DNA of 64,000 nucleotides from Mycobacterium adipatum (GTDB lineage Bacteria > Actinomycetota > Actinomycetes > Mycobacteriales > Mycobacteriaceae). A model generated the notes under the pieces. The model was not told the origin of the DNA, searched no databases, and saw only the letters and a program-made list of their open reading frames with translations. A program made the translations under genes and the position numbers. The stretch spans positions 1,550,001-1,614,000 of the forward strand of contig NZ_CP015596.1 in assembly GCF_001644575.1 (NCBI RefSeq). The letters are read 5' to 3'. Below, one piece after another: positions 36,974 to 49,203 of this stretch; position 1 is the stretch's first letter, and the number at the start of each line of letters is the position of its first letter.

Positions 36974-37678
36974 GTGACCGCAGAGCTCATCGTGTCGATA
37001 TCCGGGATCAGGGACCGCACCATCGCCGACGTCGACGCGTTCTGCGAGGAACTCGATGCCCGCGGTGTGCCGGTGTCATTGCTGGTGGCTCCCCGGCTCA
37101 AGGGCGATTACCGGCTGGAACGGGATGCCACGACGATCCTGTGGCTGGCCGAGCGCCGCGCCGCAGGGGATGCCGTCGTGCTGCACGGCTACGACGAAGC
37201 GGCCACCAAGAAGCGCCGCAGCGAGTTCGCCACGCTGCCCGCGCACGAGGCGAACCTGCGGCTGATGGGTGCCGACCGGGTGATGGAGCATTTGGGGCTA
37301 CGCACCCGGCTGTTCGCCGCACCCGGCTGGTGGGTCTCCGAGGGCACCTCGGTGGCACTGCCGCGCAACGGCTTCCGTCTGCTCGCGGGGTTGACCGGTG
37401 TCACCGACCTGGTACGTGACGCCACGACACCGGCCCGGGTGCTCGGCATCGGCGCCGGATTCCTCACCGAAACGTGGTGGTGCCGCACGCTGGTGCTGTC
37501 GGCCGAACGCACCGCGCGCCGCGGCGGGACGGTGCGGCTGGCGGTTTCGGCGCGTCAGCTCCGCCACGCCGGTCCGCGGCAGGCGGTGCTCGATGCCGTC
37601 GAGCTGGCACTCATGCATGGCTGCGTCCCGGAGATCTACCGCTGGGACGCGGATCCCGTCCTCGCCGAGGCCGCCTGA
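36974..37678 (+). CDS. DUF2334-type polysaccharide deacetylase-like protein (Rv0784 position)
   Basis: Protein of 234 residues from GTG 36974 (VTAELIVSISGIRDRT). It has a deacetylase-fold pattern: SISGIRDRTIADVDAFCEEL, the VSLLVAPRLKG strand, VLHGYDE with the putative metal His/Asp region, and FAAPGWWVSEGT. The usual NodB DD motif is replaced (SGIRDR), so metal-dependent deacetylation is uncertain. The frame can be extended to 36929 but without a better ribosome-binding site. Located before the FAD gene, as Rv0784 is. Substrate unknown. Confidence 0.82.
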   Translation: MTAELIVSISGIRDRTIADVDAFCEELDARGVPVSLLVAPRLKGDYRLERDATTILWLAERRAAGDAVVLHGYDEAATKKRRSEFATLPAHEANLRLMGADRVMEHLGLRTRLFAAPGWWVSEGTSVALPRNGFRLLAGLTGVTDLVRDATTPARVLGIGAGFLTETWWCRTLVLSAERTARRGGTVRLAVSARQLRHAGPRQAVLDAVELALMHGCVPEIYRWDADPVLAEAA

Positions 37679-37693
37679 GGCTAACGTGTCGGC

Positions 37694-39337
37694 ATGGTCG
37701 ATGCCGATGTGATCGTGGTGGGAGCGGGACTGGCCGGGCTGGTCGCCGCCGCAGAACTGATGGAGCGGGGCCGGCGGGTCCTGATCGTGGACCAGGAGAA
37801 TGCCGCCAACCTCGGTGGCCAGGCATTCTGGTCGTTCGGCGGGCTCTTCCTGGTCGACAGCCCCGAGCAGCGCCGCCTCGGCATCAAAGACAGCCATGAA
37901 CTCGCCCTGCAGGACTGGCTGGGCAGCGCCGGCTTCGACCGCCCGGAGGACCACTGGCCGCGGCAGTGGGCACACGCCTACGTCGATTTCGCCGCCGGGG
38001 AAAAGCGTGGCTGGTTGCGTGAGCGCGGCTTACAGACCTTCGCCATGGTCGGCTGGGCCGAACGCGGCGGGTACGGCGCGCTCGGGCACGGGAACTCGGT
38101 GCCCCGCTTTCACATCACCTGGGGTACCGGGCCGGCGCTGGTCGACATCTTCGCCCGCCGGCTGCTGGGCCAGCCGCGGGCCACCTTCGCCCACCGCCAC
38201 CGCGTCGACGAGCTCATCGTCGAGGGCGGCGCGGTGACCGGCGTGCGCGGCAGCGTGCTGGAGCCCAGCGATGCCGCGCGCGGTGTGGCGAGCTCACGGG
38301 TGGCGGTGGGAGAGTTCGAGTTCCGCGCCCAGGCAGTGATCGTGGCCAGCGGCGGTATCGGCGGCAACCATGAGCTGGTCCGCAAGAACTGGCCGGCCCG
38401 GATGGGCCGGGTACCCCAGCAGATGATCTCCGGTGTACCCGCGCACGTGGACGGCCGGATGATGCAGATCAGCGAATCCGCGGGCGCGCACATCATCAAC
38501 AGCGACCGGATGTGGCACTACACCGAGGGGATCACCAACTACGACCCGGTGTGGCCCAACCATGGCATCCGCATCCTGCCCGGCCCCTCGTCGCTGTGGT
38601 TGGACGCCAACGGCAAACGGCTACCGGTGCCGCTCTACCCGGGATTCGACACCCTGGGCACCCTGGAATACATCACGACCACCGGCCAGGATTACACCTG
38701 GTTTGTGCTCAACGCCCGCATCATCGCCAAGGAATTCGGGCTGTCCGGGCAGGAGCAGAACCCAGACCTCACCGGCCGCAGCGTCAAGCAGGTGCTGGGT
38801 CGGGGCCGCGGGGGTGGTCCGGCTCCGGTCCGCGCGTTCGTCGACAAGGGGGTGGATTTCGTCACCGCCAACTCGTTGCGCGAGTTGGTGGAGGCCATGA
38901 ACGGTGTCGACGACGTGGTTGCGCTGGACTACGCCACCGTCGAGGCCGAGGTGACCGCGCGGGACCGCGAGGTGGTCAACAAATTCACCAAGGACAGCCA
39001 GATCACGGCGATCCGCGCCGCGCGCGACTACCTGCCCGACCGTGTCGCGCGGGTGGTCGCACCGCACCGGCTCACCGATCCCAAGGCCGGACCACTGATC
39101 GCCGTCAAGCTGCACATCCTGACCCGAAAATCGTTGGGCGGCCTGGAGACCGACCTGGACTCCCGGGTACTCACGGCCGACGGGACGGTGTTCGACGGGC
39201 TCTATGCCGCCGGGGAGGCCGCCGGTTTCGGCGGCGGCGGCGTGCACGGCTATCGGTCCCTGGAGGGCACGTTCCTGGGCGGTTGCGTGTTCTCGGGCAG
39301 GGCGGCGGGACGGGCCGCCGCCCGGGACTCGGCCTGA
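37694..39337 (+). CDS. FAD-dependent dehydrogenase, fumarate reductase/KstD-like (Rv0785 type)
   Basis: Flavoprotein of 547 residues. The FAD Rossmann motif is VIVVGAGLAGLVAAAELMERGRR with Glu/Asp in IVDQENAANLGGQ; the second FAD segment near the end is FDGLYAAGEAAGFGGGGVHGYR. The family includes fumarate reductases and 3-ketosteroid dehydrogenases. The central part shows SLWLDANGKRLPVP and NARIIAKEFG, as in the Rv0785 group; substrate not known. Its last 88 bases are overlapped by the convergent PAP2 gene. Confidence 0.92.
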   Translation: MVDADVIVVGAGLAGLVAAAELMERGRRVLIVDQENAANLGGQAFWSFGGLFLVDSPEQRRLGIKDSHELALQDWLGSAGFDRPEDHWPRQWAHAYVDFAAGEKRGWLRERGLQTFAMVGWAERGGYGALGHGNSVPRFHITWGTGPALVDIFARRLLGQPRATFAHRHRVDELIVEGGAVTGVRGSVLEPSDAARGVASSRVAVGEFEFRAQAVIVASGGIGGNHELVRKNWPARMGRVPQQMISGVPAHVDGRMMQISESAGAHIINSDRMWHYTEGITNYDPVWPNHGIRILPGPSSLWLDANGKRLPVPLYPGFDTLGTLEYITTTGQDYTWFVLNARIIAKEFGLSGQEQNPDLTGRSVKQVLGRGRGGGPAPVRAFVDKGVDFVTANSLRELVEAMNGVDDVVALDYATVEAEVTARDREVVNKFTKDSQITAIRAARDYLPDRVARVVAPHRLTDPKAGPLIAVKLHILTRKSLGGLETDLDSRVLTADGTVFDGLYAAGEAAGFGGGGVHGYRSLEGTFLGGCVFSGRAAGRAAARDSA

Positions 39338-39831
39338 GGGCCCGCCGCCAGCACCGCCAGGCACACCATGGCGGACGCGAACAACGCCGCCCCGATGTTG
39401 TCGGTCAGGAAGTGCAGGTCGGTGGCGGCCATGCTCAGCGCGCCGATCACGGTGACGACTCCGGCCACCAGCATCAGCCACAGTGACACCCCGGCCGCCA
39501 GCACCAGCATCGCCATCACGGTGATGACGACGGTGGTGTGCCCGCCCGGATAGGCCAACGCGTCACCCTTGTACCGGCCGAACAGCGGTTTGAGCAGCCT
39601 GACGATGACCACCGAGAGCACCGGACACAGTGCCACCACCATGGCCAGCCGCCAGCGCCTGCGCACCAGGGCGATCAGCACCGCGACGGCGAGCGTCACC
39701 ATCATCGGCAGCGCCCAGCTGAAGTACAACATCCAGTGCGGTTCGGGGCCGAACACCCGCTGCAGGATGCGCAGCGCCGCATCGTCGAACGCGGTGGGAC
39801 CGGGACCGACCACGATGCCCAGCACCACCAT
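39250..39831 (-). CDS. PAP2-family membrane phosphatase
   Basis: Membrane phosphatase of 193 residues with about five hydrophobic segments. Motif C1 is KPLFGR, C2 is PGGHTT (Ser replaced by Gly in the usual PSGH) and C3 is DLHFLTD with His and Asp; so the catalytic His pair is present. It would remove phosphate from a lipid phosphate at the outer membrane face. ATG 39831 is used, but hydrophobic coding (RRRFLLWWPPIGITA) continues upstream into the end of the beta-lactamase-fold gene, so the true start may be earlier. It overlaps the FAD gene by 88 bases tail-to-tail. Confidence 0.82.
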   Translation of the reverse strand: MVVLGIVVGPGPTAFDDAALRILQRVFGPEPHWMLYFSWALPMMVTLAVAVLIALVRRRWRLAMVVALCPVLSVVIVRLLKPLFGRYKGDALAYPGGHTTVVITVMAMLVLAAGVSLWLMLVAGVVTVIGALSMAATDLHFLTDNIGAALFASAMVCLAVLAAGPQAESRAAARPAALPENTQPPRNVPSRDR

Positions 39832-39878
39832 CGCGGTGATGCCGATGGGCGGCCACCACAGCAGAAACCGGCGCCGGG

Positions 39879-40532
39879 TCAGAACTGGGTTCCGTTCTCG
39901 GGTTCGAGGACCTGAAAATCGGTCGTCGTCATCTCGGAGAGCCGGCCGTAGTAGATACCGCGGGCCGACGGATCGATGATCCCCTGATGGATCGGGACCG
40001 CGTGGGTCGGGGCCACCGCCCGCAGGTAGTCGACGGCCTCGGAGATCTTCATCCAGGGGGCCGCCGCCGGGGTGGCCAGCACCTGCACGGGCTCGCCCGG
40101 CGCGAACAGTGCGTCCCCGGGGTGCATCAGCCGGGCCGGGTGGTCGGCGTCCCCGATCAGGTAGGACGTGTTGTCGATCAGCGGGATGTCCGGGTGGATC
40201 ACGGCGTGGGTGCCGCCGACCCCGCGCACCGACAGATGCCCGACGGTGAACGCGTCACCGGCGTGCACGGCCTGCCACGGTGTGCCGAGCTGGGCGGCGG
40301 TCTGCGGGTCGGCGTACAGCTTGGCCTGCGGATTCGCCTCCAGCAGGGCGGGCAGGCGCGCCGTGTCGACATGGTCGGGATGCTGGTGGGTGATCAGGAT
40401 CGCGTCCAGTCCGGTGATGCCCTCGAAACCGTGCGAGAAGGTGCCCGGATCGAACAGCACCGTCGTCTCGGAACCTTCGCCGTCCGCGAAGCCCGCCAGT
40501 AGGCATGAGTGGCCGAAGTGCGTCAGTTGCAT
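39879..40532 (-). CDS. Metallo-beta-lactamase-fold hydrolase, UlaG-like (Rv0786c type)
   Basis: Protein of 217 residues from ATG 40532 (MQLTHFGHSCLL). Metal motif THQHPDHVD near residue 55, then His in GGTHAVIHP and Asp in MHPGDALF, as in the small MBL-fold hydrolases. Substrate unknown. It lies in the divergent position to purS with 74 bases between, as Rv0786c does. The upstream ATG at 40580 adds 16 residues that lack family similarity. Confidence 0.92.
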   Translation of the reverse strand: MQLTHFGHSCLLAGFADGEGSETTVLFDPGTFSHGFEGITGLDAILITHQHPDHVDTARLPALLEANPQAKLYADPQTAAQLGTPWQAVHAGDAFTVGHLSVRGVGGTHAVIHPDIPLIDNTSYLIGDADHPARLMHPGDALFAPGEPVQVLATPAAAPWMKISEAVDYLRAVAPTHAVPIHQGIIDPSARGIYYGRLSEMTTTDFQVLEPENGTQF

Positions 40533-40606
40533 GGCTCCATTGTGGCCCGAGACGTCGCCGGTAGAGTTATGACCGATCAAGACCGGTCCGAAATGAAGGA
40601 GTCCCC

Positions 40607-40846
40607 GTGGCCCGCGTCGTAGTGCACGTGATGCCCAAGGCTGAGATCCTCGACCCGCAGGGGCAGGCGATCGTCGGCGCGCTGGGCCGTCTCGGCCATG
40701 GTGGTGTCGCGGATGTCCGTCAGGGCAAGCGGTTTGAGCTCGAGGTCGACGACTCGGTGTCCGATGAGGCGCTCCACGAGATCGCCGAATCGCTGCTGGC
40801 CAACACCGTCATCGAGGAGTTCTCGGTGAGCCGGGAGGATTCGTGA
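40607..40846 (+). CDS. purS: Phosphoribosylformylglycinamidine synthase subunit PurS
   Basis: Small subunit of 79 residues from GTG 40607, with GAAGGAG at 40594-40600. It bridges PurL and PurQ in the three-part FGAM synthetase and helps channel ammonia. Family features: [26 protein letters not shown] and [10 protein letters not shown]. The stop overlaps the purQ start (GTGA). Matches Rv0787A. Confidence 0.95.
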   Translation: MARVVVHVMPKAEILDPQGQAIVGALGRLGHGGVADVRQGKRFELEVDDSVSDEALHEIAESLLANTVIEEFSVSREDS

Positions 40847-41526
40847 GCGCAGCGACGGGGAAAATCGGCGTCATCACCTTCCCGGGCACGCTCGACGATG
40901 TCGATGCCGCCCGGGCGGTGCGCCTCGCCGGTGGCGAGGCCGTCAGCCTGTGGCACGGTGACGCCGATCTCAAGGGCGTCGACGCGGTGGTGGTTCCCGG
41001 TGGGTTCTCCTACGGCGACTATCTGCGATGTGGTGCGATCGCCAAGTTCGCGCCCGTGATGGGCTCGGTCGTGGAAGCCGCCGGCCGCGGTCTGCCGGTG
41101 TTGGGGATCTGCAACGGATTTCAGGTGCTGTGTGAGGCCGGTCTGCTGCCGGGCGCATTGACCCGCAACGCCGGGCTGCACTTCATCTGCCGCGACGTCT
41201 GGCTGGAGGTCGCGTCTAATTCGACCGCCTGGACCACCCGCTACGAATCCGGCGCCGACCTGCTGGTACCGCTGAAGTCGGGCGAAGGCCGCTACGTCGC
41301 CGCCGAGTCCGTGCTCGACGAGCTCGAGGGTGAGGGCCGGGTGGTTTTCCGCTACCGGGACAACCTCAACGGCTCGATGCGCAATATCGCCGGCGTGAGC
41401 TCCGCCAACGGACGTGTCGTCGGTCTGATGCCGCACCCCGAACACGCCACCGAACCGCTCACCGGACCCTCCGATGACGGGCTGGGCCTGTTCTACTCCG
41501 CCCTGGATGCGGTGCTGACGGCCTGA
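40843..41526 (+). CDS. purQ: Phosphoribosylformylglycinamidine synthase subunit PurQ
   Basis: Glutaminase subunit of 227 residues from GTG 40843. Class I amidotransferase triad: Cys in [11 protein letters not shown] (near residue 90), His and Glu in [10 protein letters not shown] near the C-terminus. Oxyanion segment is [11 protein letters not shown]. It supplies ammonia from glutamine to PurL, encoded 5.4 kb downstream. It ends 1 base before the convergent encapsulin stop. Confidence 0.97.
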   Translation: MSAATGKIGVITFPGTLDDVDAARAVRLAGGEAVSLWHGDADLKGVDAVVVPGGFSYGDYLRCGAIAKFAPVMGSVVEAAGRGLPVLGICNGFQVLCEAGLLPGALTRNAGLHFICRDVWLEVASNSTAWTTRYESGADLLVPLKSGEGRYVAAESVLDELEGEGRVVFRYRDNLNGSMRNIAGVSSANGRVVGLMPHPEHATEPLTGPSDDGLGLFYSALDAVLTA

Positions 41527-41527
41527 G

Positions 41528-42325
41528 TCACCGGGTGAGCGCCACCGAGGCCTCGGCGGTGTAGGACAGGAACGTGAACGTCTCCTGCAGGTAGAGCTGC
41601 ACGCTGTCGGCATCGTGGGACAGGTAGCCGATGCACACGTCGGTACCCAGCTGTAGATCGAAATCGCCTCCGCGGGTGGACAACACGAAGGCGCCATCGA
41701 TCGCCGGCGCCCAGATGATCTCGCCGTCGACCAGCCGGTTCAGATGCTCGCGGATGGGATAGCCGTTGACCGTCGTCTCGCTCACCTGGGTGTAGACATC
41801 GGCCGAGAGCAGCACGCTGTACGGGCCGTCGACACCGGCCAGTCGCAGCTCGGAGAGTGCCTGACTGATGATGTCGGGCATCTCGCGCGGATCGGCGGGC
41901 AGCGCCAGGTTCGGACAGGAACTCGAGCCGCGAATGCCCTCGATGGAGGCGGCCTCGTAGCCCTCGAAGATTGCGCGGTCCTCCGCGAAGGCGAGTTTCT
42001 TGGCGGCGTCCTTGACCGGATCCCAGTCCGAGTCCTGCGAACCGCGCTCCACATCATCGACATCGCGACGCCCCACGGTGAACGGCACCCGCAGCCGCAC
42101 CAGCGGCTTGGATTCCCGCAGATGTGCGATCACACCGTCACCGGGCGGCACGACATCACGCAGATGCCCGGTGCTGACGGCGGCGGTGACCGGGCCCCCG
42201 GGCGCGCTGACGTCGACCACGCGACGGCCCGCGATGTGCCGTTTGAAGGTCCGGCTGGCCTCCAGTTCGATCTCGGCCCAGGCCGCCTCGGTGATGGGGG
42301 CCAGCTCGCGGTACAGATTGTTCAT
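41528..42325 (-). CDS. Encapsulin shell protein (Cfp29)
   Basis: Shell protein of 265 residues, HK97 phage-capsid fold. Typical segments: [52 protein letters not shown] and the C-terminal FLSYTAEASVALTR. It assembles to a 60-subunit nanocompartment that encloses cargo bearing a C-terminal tag. The start overlaps the dyp stop (ATGA), so shell and cargo are cotranslated. In M. tuberculosis (Rv0798c, Cfp29) it is known to hold DyP and other oxidoreductases. Confidence 0.96.
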   Translation of the reverse strand: MNNLYRELAPITEAAWAEIELEASRTFKRHIAGRRVVDVSAPGGPVTAAVSTGHLRDVVPPGDGVIAHLRESKPLVRLRVPFTVGRRDVDDVERGSQDSDWDPVKDAAKKLAFAEDRAIFEGYEAASIEGIRGSSSCPNLALPADPREMPDIISQALSELRLAGVDGPYSVLLSADVYTQVSETTVNGYPIREHLNRLVDGEIIWAPAIDGAFVLSTRGGDFDLQLGTDVCIGYLSHDADSVQLYLQETFTFLSYTAEASVALTR

Positions 42326-43332
42326 TGCGGGGTTCCTTTCAGGCTGCCGATGCCAAGCGAGAAGTCGGTGCGTACCGCCTCGCCGGATACCGCCGGCGGC
42401 GGAAGCGGCGCAGGGGCGTCGAGGAAGTCGACGGTGGGGACGAAGAACATTCCGCCGGTGACGGCGGTCGAGAAGTCCAGGATCCGATCGGTGTTGCCGG
42501 GCGGGCTGCCGATGAACATGTTGGTCAGCATTTGTTCGGTCACGGCCGGGGTGCGCGAGTACCCGATGAAATACGTGCCGTATTCGCCGTTGCCGACGGT
42601 GCCGTAGGGCATGTTGCGCCGTACGATCTTCAACTCGTTGCCGTCCGCATCGGTGATGACATTCAGCGCGATATGCGAATTGGCCGGCTTCACATCGTCG
42701 TCCATCTCGATATCGTCGAATTTGGTGCGGCCGATCACGTTCTGCTGCTCGTCGACCGACAGGGCCCGCCAGGCCGACATGTCGTGCACATAGCGCTGAA
42801 CGTGCACGTAGCAGCCGCCCGCAAAATCGGGGTCCTCCGCGCCGATCGTGGTGGCGTTGTCGGCGAGCGCCCCGGTGGGATTCTCGGTGCCGTCGACGAA
42901 ACCGAGCAGATCCCGATTGTCGAAATAGTTGAACCCGTGCACCTCGTCGACCACCGTGAGCGCGCCCGCCGTCGCTTCCAGCAGGCGTCCGGCCAGTTCG
43001 AAGCAGACGTCCATGGTCTCGGCCCGGATGTGCCACAGCAGATCCCCGGGCGTGGCCGGGGCGCGGTGGCGTGGTCCGTCCAGTGCGACGAACGGGTGCA
43101 GCGCGGCCGGGCGGGGCCCGGCGAACAGCCGGTCCCAGGCCTGCGAGCCGATGCCGGTCACCACCGACAGCTTCTTGGTGAGGTCGCGGAACCCGATGGC
43201 GCGGACCGTCCCCGAGATCTCGGGCAGCGCGTCGTGCACGGACTGTTCGCCGCCGTCGTCGATGGTGGCGACCAGAAAAATGGCCGCCGATGTCAACGGA
43301 TCGACAATCTGTTGCGGCAGCGGCTGTGGCAC
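42322..43332 (-). CDS. Dye-decolorising peroxidase, encapsulin cargo
   Basis: Heme peroxidase of 336 residues. Distal catalytic motif [11 protein letters not shown] near residues 143-153, proximal heme His in [10 protein letters not shown], and distal Arg in IVRRNMPYG. The C-terminus ends [12 protein letters not shown], matching the encapsulin targeting peptide (LGIGSLKG) after a proline-rich linker ([10 protein letters not shown]). It probably protects against peroxide inside the shell. First gene of a two-gene operon with the shell; divergent from the aminopeptidase gene with a 50-base gap. Matches Rv0799c. Confidence 0.96.
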   Translation of the reverse strand: MPQPLPQQIVDPLTSAAIFLVATIDDGGEQSVHDALPEISGTVRAIGFRDLTKKLSVVTGIGSQAWDRLFAGPRPAALHPFVALDGPRHRAPATPGDLLWHIRAETMDVCFELAGRLLEATAGALTVVDEVHGFNYFDNRDLLGFVDGTENPTGALADNATTIGAEDPDFAGGCYVHVQRYVHDMSAWRALSVDEQQNVIGRTKFDDIEMDDDVKPANSHIALNVITDADGNELKIVRRNMPYGTVGNGEYGTYFIGYSRTPAVTEQMLTNMFIGSPPGNTDRILDFSTAVTGGMFFVPTVDFLDAPAPLPPPAVSGEAVRTDFSLGIGSLKGTPQ

Positions 43333-43382
43333 AAAGTGACCCTAGCGCCACGCAAGGTCGATTCGCCGGTCAAGATACAAAG

Positions 43383-44633
43383 ATGGCAGCTAGCCCCCAG
43401 AGACTGTGTGAGTTCATCGACGCGTCGCCGTCGCCGTACCACGTGTGTGCCACCGCGGCGCAGCGGCTGACGGGGGCGGGGTACCGCGAGTTGTCCGAGG
43501 CGGATGCCTGGCCGGCGGCGGGCAGGTTCTTCACCGTCCGCGCGGGTTCCCTGCTCGCCTGGGATTCCACCGCCGGCAGCCTGCCGTTCCGCATTGTCGG
43601 CGCGCACACCGACAGCCCCAACCTGCGGGTCAAGCAGCACCCGGACCGGGTGGTCGCCGGCTGGCGGGTGGTCGCCCTGCAGCCCTACGGCGGCGCCTGG
43701 CTGAACTCCTGGCTGGACCGCGATCTGGGCATCAGCGGCCGGCTGTCGGTGCGCGAGGGTGCGACCGTCACCGATCAGCTGGTTCGCATCGACGACCCGA
43801 TCCTGCGGGTCCCGCAGCTGGCCATCCACCTCTCCGAGGACCGCAAGGGCGTCAGCCTGGACCCGCAGCGCCACGTGAACGCGGTGTGGGGAACCGGGGA
43901 TCAGCGGTCCTTTCTCGGTTATGTCGCCGCACAGGCCGGGGTCGACGAATCAGACGTGCTCGGCTTCGACCTGATGACCCACGATCTGGCGCCGTCACGG
44001 ATCACCGGTGTCGACGGGGATTTCGTCAGCGCGCCGCGGCTGGACAACCAGGCCACCTGCTACGCCGGCCTGGAGGCGCTGTTGGCGGCGCCGGCCGAGC
44101 GGTACGTGCCGGTGCTGGCGCTGTTCGACCACGAAGAGGTCGGTTCGCAATCCGACCACGGCGCGCAATCTGATCTGCTGCCGACGGTGCTGGAACGCAT
44201 CACGTTGGCCGACGGTGGCGGACGGGAGGACTTCCTGCGCCGGCTGTCCGAATCGATGGTTGCCTCGGGGGATATGGCGCACGCCACCCATCCCAACTAC
44301 CCGGAACGCCACGAGCCCGGACACCAGATCGCAATCAACGGCGGCCCGGTCCTCAAGGTGCAGCCGAATCTGCGCTACGCCACCGACGGCCGCACCGCCG
44401 CGGCGTTTGCACTGGCCTGCCGACAGGCCGGTGTGCCGCTGCAGCGCTATGAGCACCGCGCCGATCTGCCGTGCGGGTCCACCATCGGCCCGATGACCGC
44501 GGCCGGTACCGGGATTCCGACCGTCGATGTCGGGGCGGCGCAGCTGGCCATGCATTCGGCCCGTGAGGTGATGGGCGCGGACGATGTCGCGGCCTACTCG
44601 GCGGCGCTGACCGCCTTCTTGGCGCCCGCTTAA
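43383..44633 (+). CDS. M18-family aspartyl aminopeptidase (Rv0800 type)
   Basis: Zinc aminopeptidase of 416 residues from ATG 43383 ([11 protein letters not shown]). Metal ligands and catalytic residues: [13 protein letters not shown] (His, Asp), [11 protein letters not shown] (bridging Asp), [14 protein letters not shown] (Glu pair) and MHSAREVM (C-terminal His). The family removes N-terminal acidic residues. The frame extends to 43290, over the divergent dyp start, without family similarity. Matches Rv0800 (pepC) in position. The stop overlaps the next convergent gene by 4 bases. Confidence 0.95.
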   Translation: MAASPQRLCEFIDASPSPYHVCATAAQRLTGAGYRELSEADAWPAAGRFFTVRAGSLLAWDSTAGSLPFRIVGAHTDSPNLRVKQHPDRVVAGWRVVALQPYGGAWLNSWLDRDLGISGRLSVREGATVTDQLVRIDDPILRVPQLAIHLSEDRKGVSLDPQRHVNAVWGTGDQRSFLGYVAAQAGVDESDVLGFDLMTHDLAPSRITGVDGDFVSAPRLDNQATCYAGLEALLAAPAERYVPVLALFDHEEVGSQSDHGAQSDLLPTVLERITLADGGGREDFLRRLSESMVASGDMAHATHPNYPERHEPGHQIAINGGPVLKVQPNLRYATDGRTAAAFALACRQAGVPLQRYEHRADLPCGSTIGPMTAAGTGIPTVDVGAAQLAMHSAREVMGADDVAAYSAALTAFLAPA

Positions 44634-45229
44634 GGCAGGTCGATCGTGGTGGTGACGGCCACCAGTTGCGGGTCGGCCGGCGCCGAGGAGAAACCGAACG
44701 CCACCGGCGGAGCCAGATCGGCCAGGCCACCGAGCGGTACCGGGCCGAACCGCCCGGACAGCGCCTCGATGCAGCGGGTGCGCCGGACCCCGTAGTACTC
44801 CCGGCGCCCACCGCCGGCGGTGCCCGCGGTGTGCACCCCGGGCACCAGCAGCCCGGCGACCGGGTTGATGATGCGCAGCCACCACGGGGCGCCGGCCAGC
44901 CGAGCGGGCACCAGCCGCAGCAGCCGGTCGAAGCGGGCCGGGCCGCCCAGTCGCACCCTCACCTCCAGGTCGGCCGTGCTCACCGTGAGCCGGTCACCGT
45001 CCAGCTCGGCGATGACCGACCCCACCCGGATGTCATCGAATGTGTAGGTCGCCGAGATGAACTCGGCGACCTCATCGGTCGGTGCGAGCAGAATCCGGCG
45101 GTCGTCGACGGTCTGCACCATCACGTCGGCGAAGGCGCCGAACGGCGAGGACTGCCAGACCCCGACCACGAACCGGATCCCGGCCTCGGTGCCGAAGCCG
45201 GCGATATGTCCGTTGAACCGTGTCCGCAT
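44630..45229 (-). CDS. Conserved hypothetical protein
   Basis: Protein of 199 residues from ATG 45229, not recognised. It begins [31 protein letters not shown] and has a mixed beta pattern ([22 protein letters not shown]); the middle contains [29 protein letters not shown], which might be a membrane-associated segment; a tyrosine/arginine stretch [11 protein letters not shown] follows. No catalytic motif is evident. Between the aminopeptidase and glyoxalase-like genes. It resembles other uncharacterised actinobacterial proteins in style only. Confidence 0.78.
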   Translation of the reverse strand: MRTRFNGHIAGFGTEAGIRFVVGVWQSSPFGAFADVMVQTVDDRRILLAPTDEVAEFISATYTFDDIRVGSVIAELDGDRLTVSTADLEVRVRLGGPARFDRLLRLVPARLAGAPWWLRIINPVAGLLVPGVHTAGTAGGGRREYYGVRRTRCIEALSGRFGPVPLGGLADLAPPVAFGFSSAPADPQLVAVTTTIDLP

Positions 45230-45299
45230 GCCACCATTGTCCGTCCGGGACCGGTCGAATCCGCCCGACGGTGTCGGTGCGCTGTCCTATGGTGCGAAC

Positions 45300-45647
45300 A
45301 TGACCCTAAGCGTTGAGATGATCACGTTCGACTGTGTGGATCCCGACCGCCTTGCCGACTGGTGGTCCAAGGCGGCCGGTGGTGATGTGAATGCCGTCGC
45401 CCCAGGGGAATTCGTCATGGTGACCAGCCAGGGGCGGCCCGCGTTGGGGTTTCAGCGGGTGCCCGATCCGACCCCCGGCAAGAACAAGGTGCACCTGGAC
45501 TTCCATGCGGCCGACAAGGAGGCCGAGGTGGCCCGGCTCGTCGCTCTCGGGGCCACCGAGACCGGCCGGAACAGCTTCGGTGAGGAGTTCCAGTGGGTGG
45601 TGCTGGCCGACCCGGAGGGCAACGCCTTCTGCGTCGCGGGAACCTGA
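45300..45647 (+). CDS. Glyoxalase/bleomycin-resistance (VOC) fold protein (Rv0801 type)
   Basis: Small protein of 115 residues with a single VOC module pair: MITFDCVDPDRLADWWSKAAGG at the start and HLDFHAADKEAEVARLVALGA then VLADPEGNAFCVAG at the end. His and Glu ligands of the VOC metal site are partly visible (HLDFH, DPEGN). Activity not assignable. Matches Rv0801 between pepC and purL. ATG 45300 starts the protein; no other start fits. Confidence 0.9.
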   Translation: MTLSVEMITFDCVDPDRLADWWSKAAGGDVNAVAPGEFVMVTSQGRPALGFQRVPDPTPGKNKVHLDFHAADKEAEVARLVALGATETGRNSFGEEFQWVVLADPEGNAFCVAGT

Positions 45648-45693
45648 CGCCGCTTCCCGGTGAAGGGCGGCGGTCGCTGGCAAGATCGCACAG

Positions 45694-46896
45694 GTGCTGC
45701 TGTCGTTCGTCATCGTGTCGTCCGTGCTGGCCGGGTGGGCGCTGTCGGCCGGGCGCCTGCAGCGCTGGCGGATAACGGCGCCGCTGTTCCTGGTGGTCGC
45801 CGGGGCGCTGGTGGAGTACCTCACGCACGGCTCACTGGCCGACACCCTGAATTCCGGCACCGCCCAGCACGTCGCCGAGATCATTCTCGCGGTTCTGCTG
45901 TTCGTCGATGCGAACGCCATCCGAGACGGCATGTTCGGCGGCTATCCCCGGGCGGCCACCCGGTTGCTGTTCATCGCCTTGCCACTGAGCATGGGACTGG
46001 CGGTGCTGCTCGGCGCGTGGCTGCTGCCCGGGCTCTCGCTGGCCACCCTGGTGGTCATCGCCTGCATCGTGGTGCCGATCGATTTCGCGCCGGCACCGTC
46101 GATCGTGCGGGACCGGCTGATCCCGAGCCGGGTCCGCGATCTGCTCAACGTCGAGGCGGGCTACAGCGACGGCATCATCTCGCCGATATTCGTCTTCGCA
46201 CTGATCGTCGCCCATGCCGAGTCGGACTCGGGTTCGGCCTGGGAGACGGTGACCGACGCGCTCCCGCATGCCGCCAAGGCCATCGTGATCGGGCTGTGTG
46301 TCGGCGGGGGACTGGCGCTGACCGCCAACCTGGCCCAGCGCCGCGGTCTGATGACCGGACAGTCCCAACGTGTGCTCACCGTGGCCACGCCGGCCCTGGC
46401 CTACACGTTGAGCCTCGGCGTGCACGCCAACGGTTTCGTCGCGGCGTTTCTGTGCGGCGTCGGCTACCGCTATTTCCGGCAGACCGACGACGCCGAGCGC
46501 GACCTGGAGTTGATCGAGGACATCAGCTTCCTGCTGACCGCCCTGATGTGGTTCGTCTTCGGTGGCGTCCTGCTGATCGCCTACTGGAAGGCCGGCCTGA
46601 CCGTGGGCATCGTGGTGTTCTGTCTGCTGGCCCTCACCCTGGTCCGGATGCTGCCCGTGGCGTTGGCGATGCTCGGATCCAGGTTCACCTGGCCCGAGCG
46701 TCTGCTGCTCGGCTGGCTGGGGCCGCGCGGCGCGGCCGCCATCGTATTGGGGCTGCTGGCCTTCAATGTGCTCGATGATCCCGACGAGCACATTGTGCTG
46801 CTGGTCGTGGTCGTCATGGTGCTGGGCAGTGTTCTGCTGCACGGGTTCGGTGCCCCGGTGGCGGCGCGGGCGGTCGCCCGCACGCGGAGCGAATAA
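45694..46896 (+). CDS. Monovalent cation/proton antiporter, CPA1-type
   Basis: Membrane transporter of 400 residues with about 12 hydrophobic segments, from GTG 45694. Family features: the LFVDANAI region, VVPIDFAPAPSIV with Asp in the ion-binding helix, and NVEAGYSDGIISPIFVF in place of the ND motif seen in NhaP. It would exchange Na+ or K+ for H+. A short gap of 9 bases to purL suggests cotranscription or shared termination. Not at this place in M. tuberculosis. Confidence 0.9.
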   Translation: MLLSFVIVSSVLAGWALSAGRLQRWRITAPLFLVVAGALVEYLTHGSLADTLNSGTAQHVAEIILAVLLFVDANAIRDGMFGGYPRAATRLLFIALPLSMGLAVLLGAWLLPGLSLATLVVIACIVVPIDFAPAPSIVRDRLIPSRVRDLLNVEAGYSDGIISPIFVFALIVAHAESDSGSAWETVTDALPHAAKAIVIGLCVGGGLALTANLAQRRGLMTGQSQRVLTVATPALAYTLSLGVHANGFVAAFLCGVGYRYFRQTDDAERDLELIEDISFLLTALMWFVFGGVLLIAYWKAGLTVGIVVFCLLALTLVRMLPVALAMLGSRFTWPERLLLGWLGPRGAAAIVLGLLAFNVLDDPDEHIVLLVVVVMVLGSVLLHGFGAPVAARAVARTRSE

Positions 46897-46905
46897 GCTG
46901 TCGGG

Positions 46906-49199
<2,294 letters not shown>

Positions 49200-49203
<4 letters not shown>

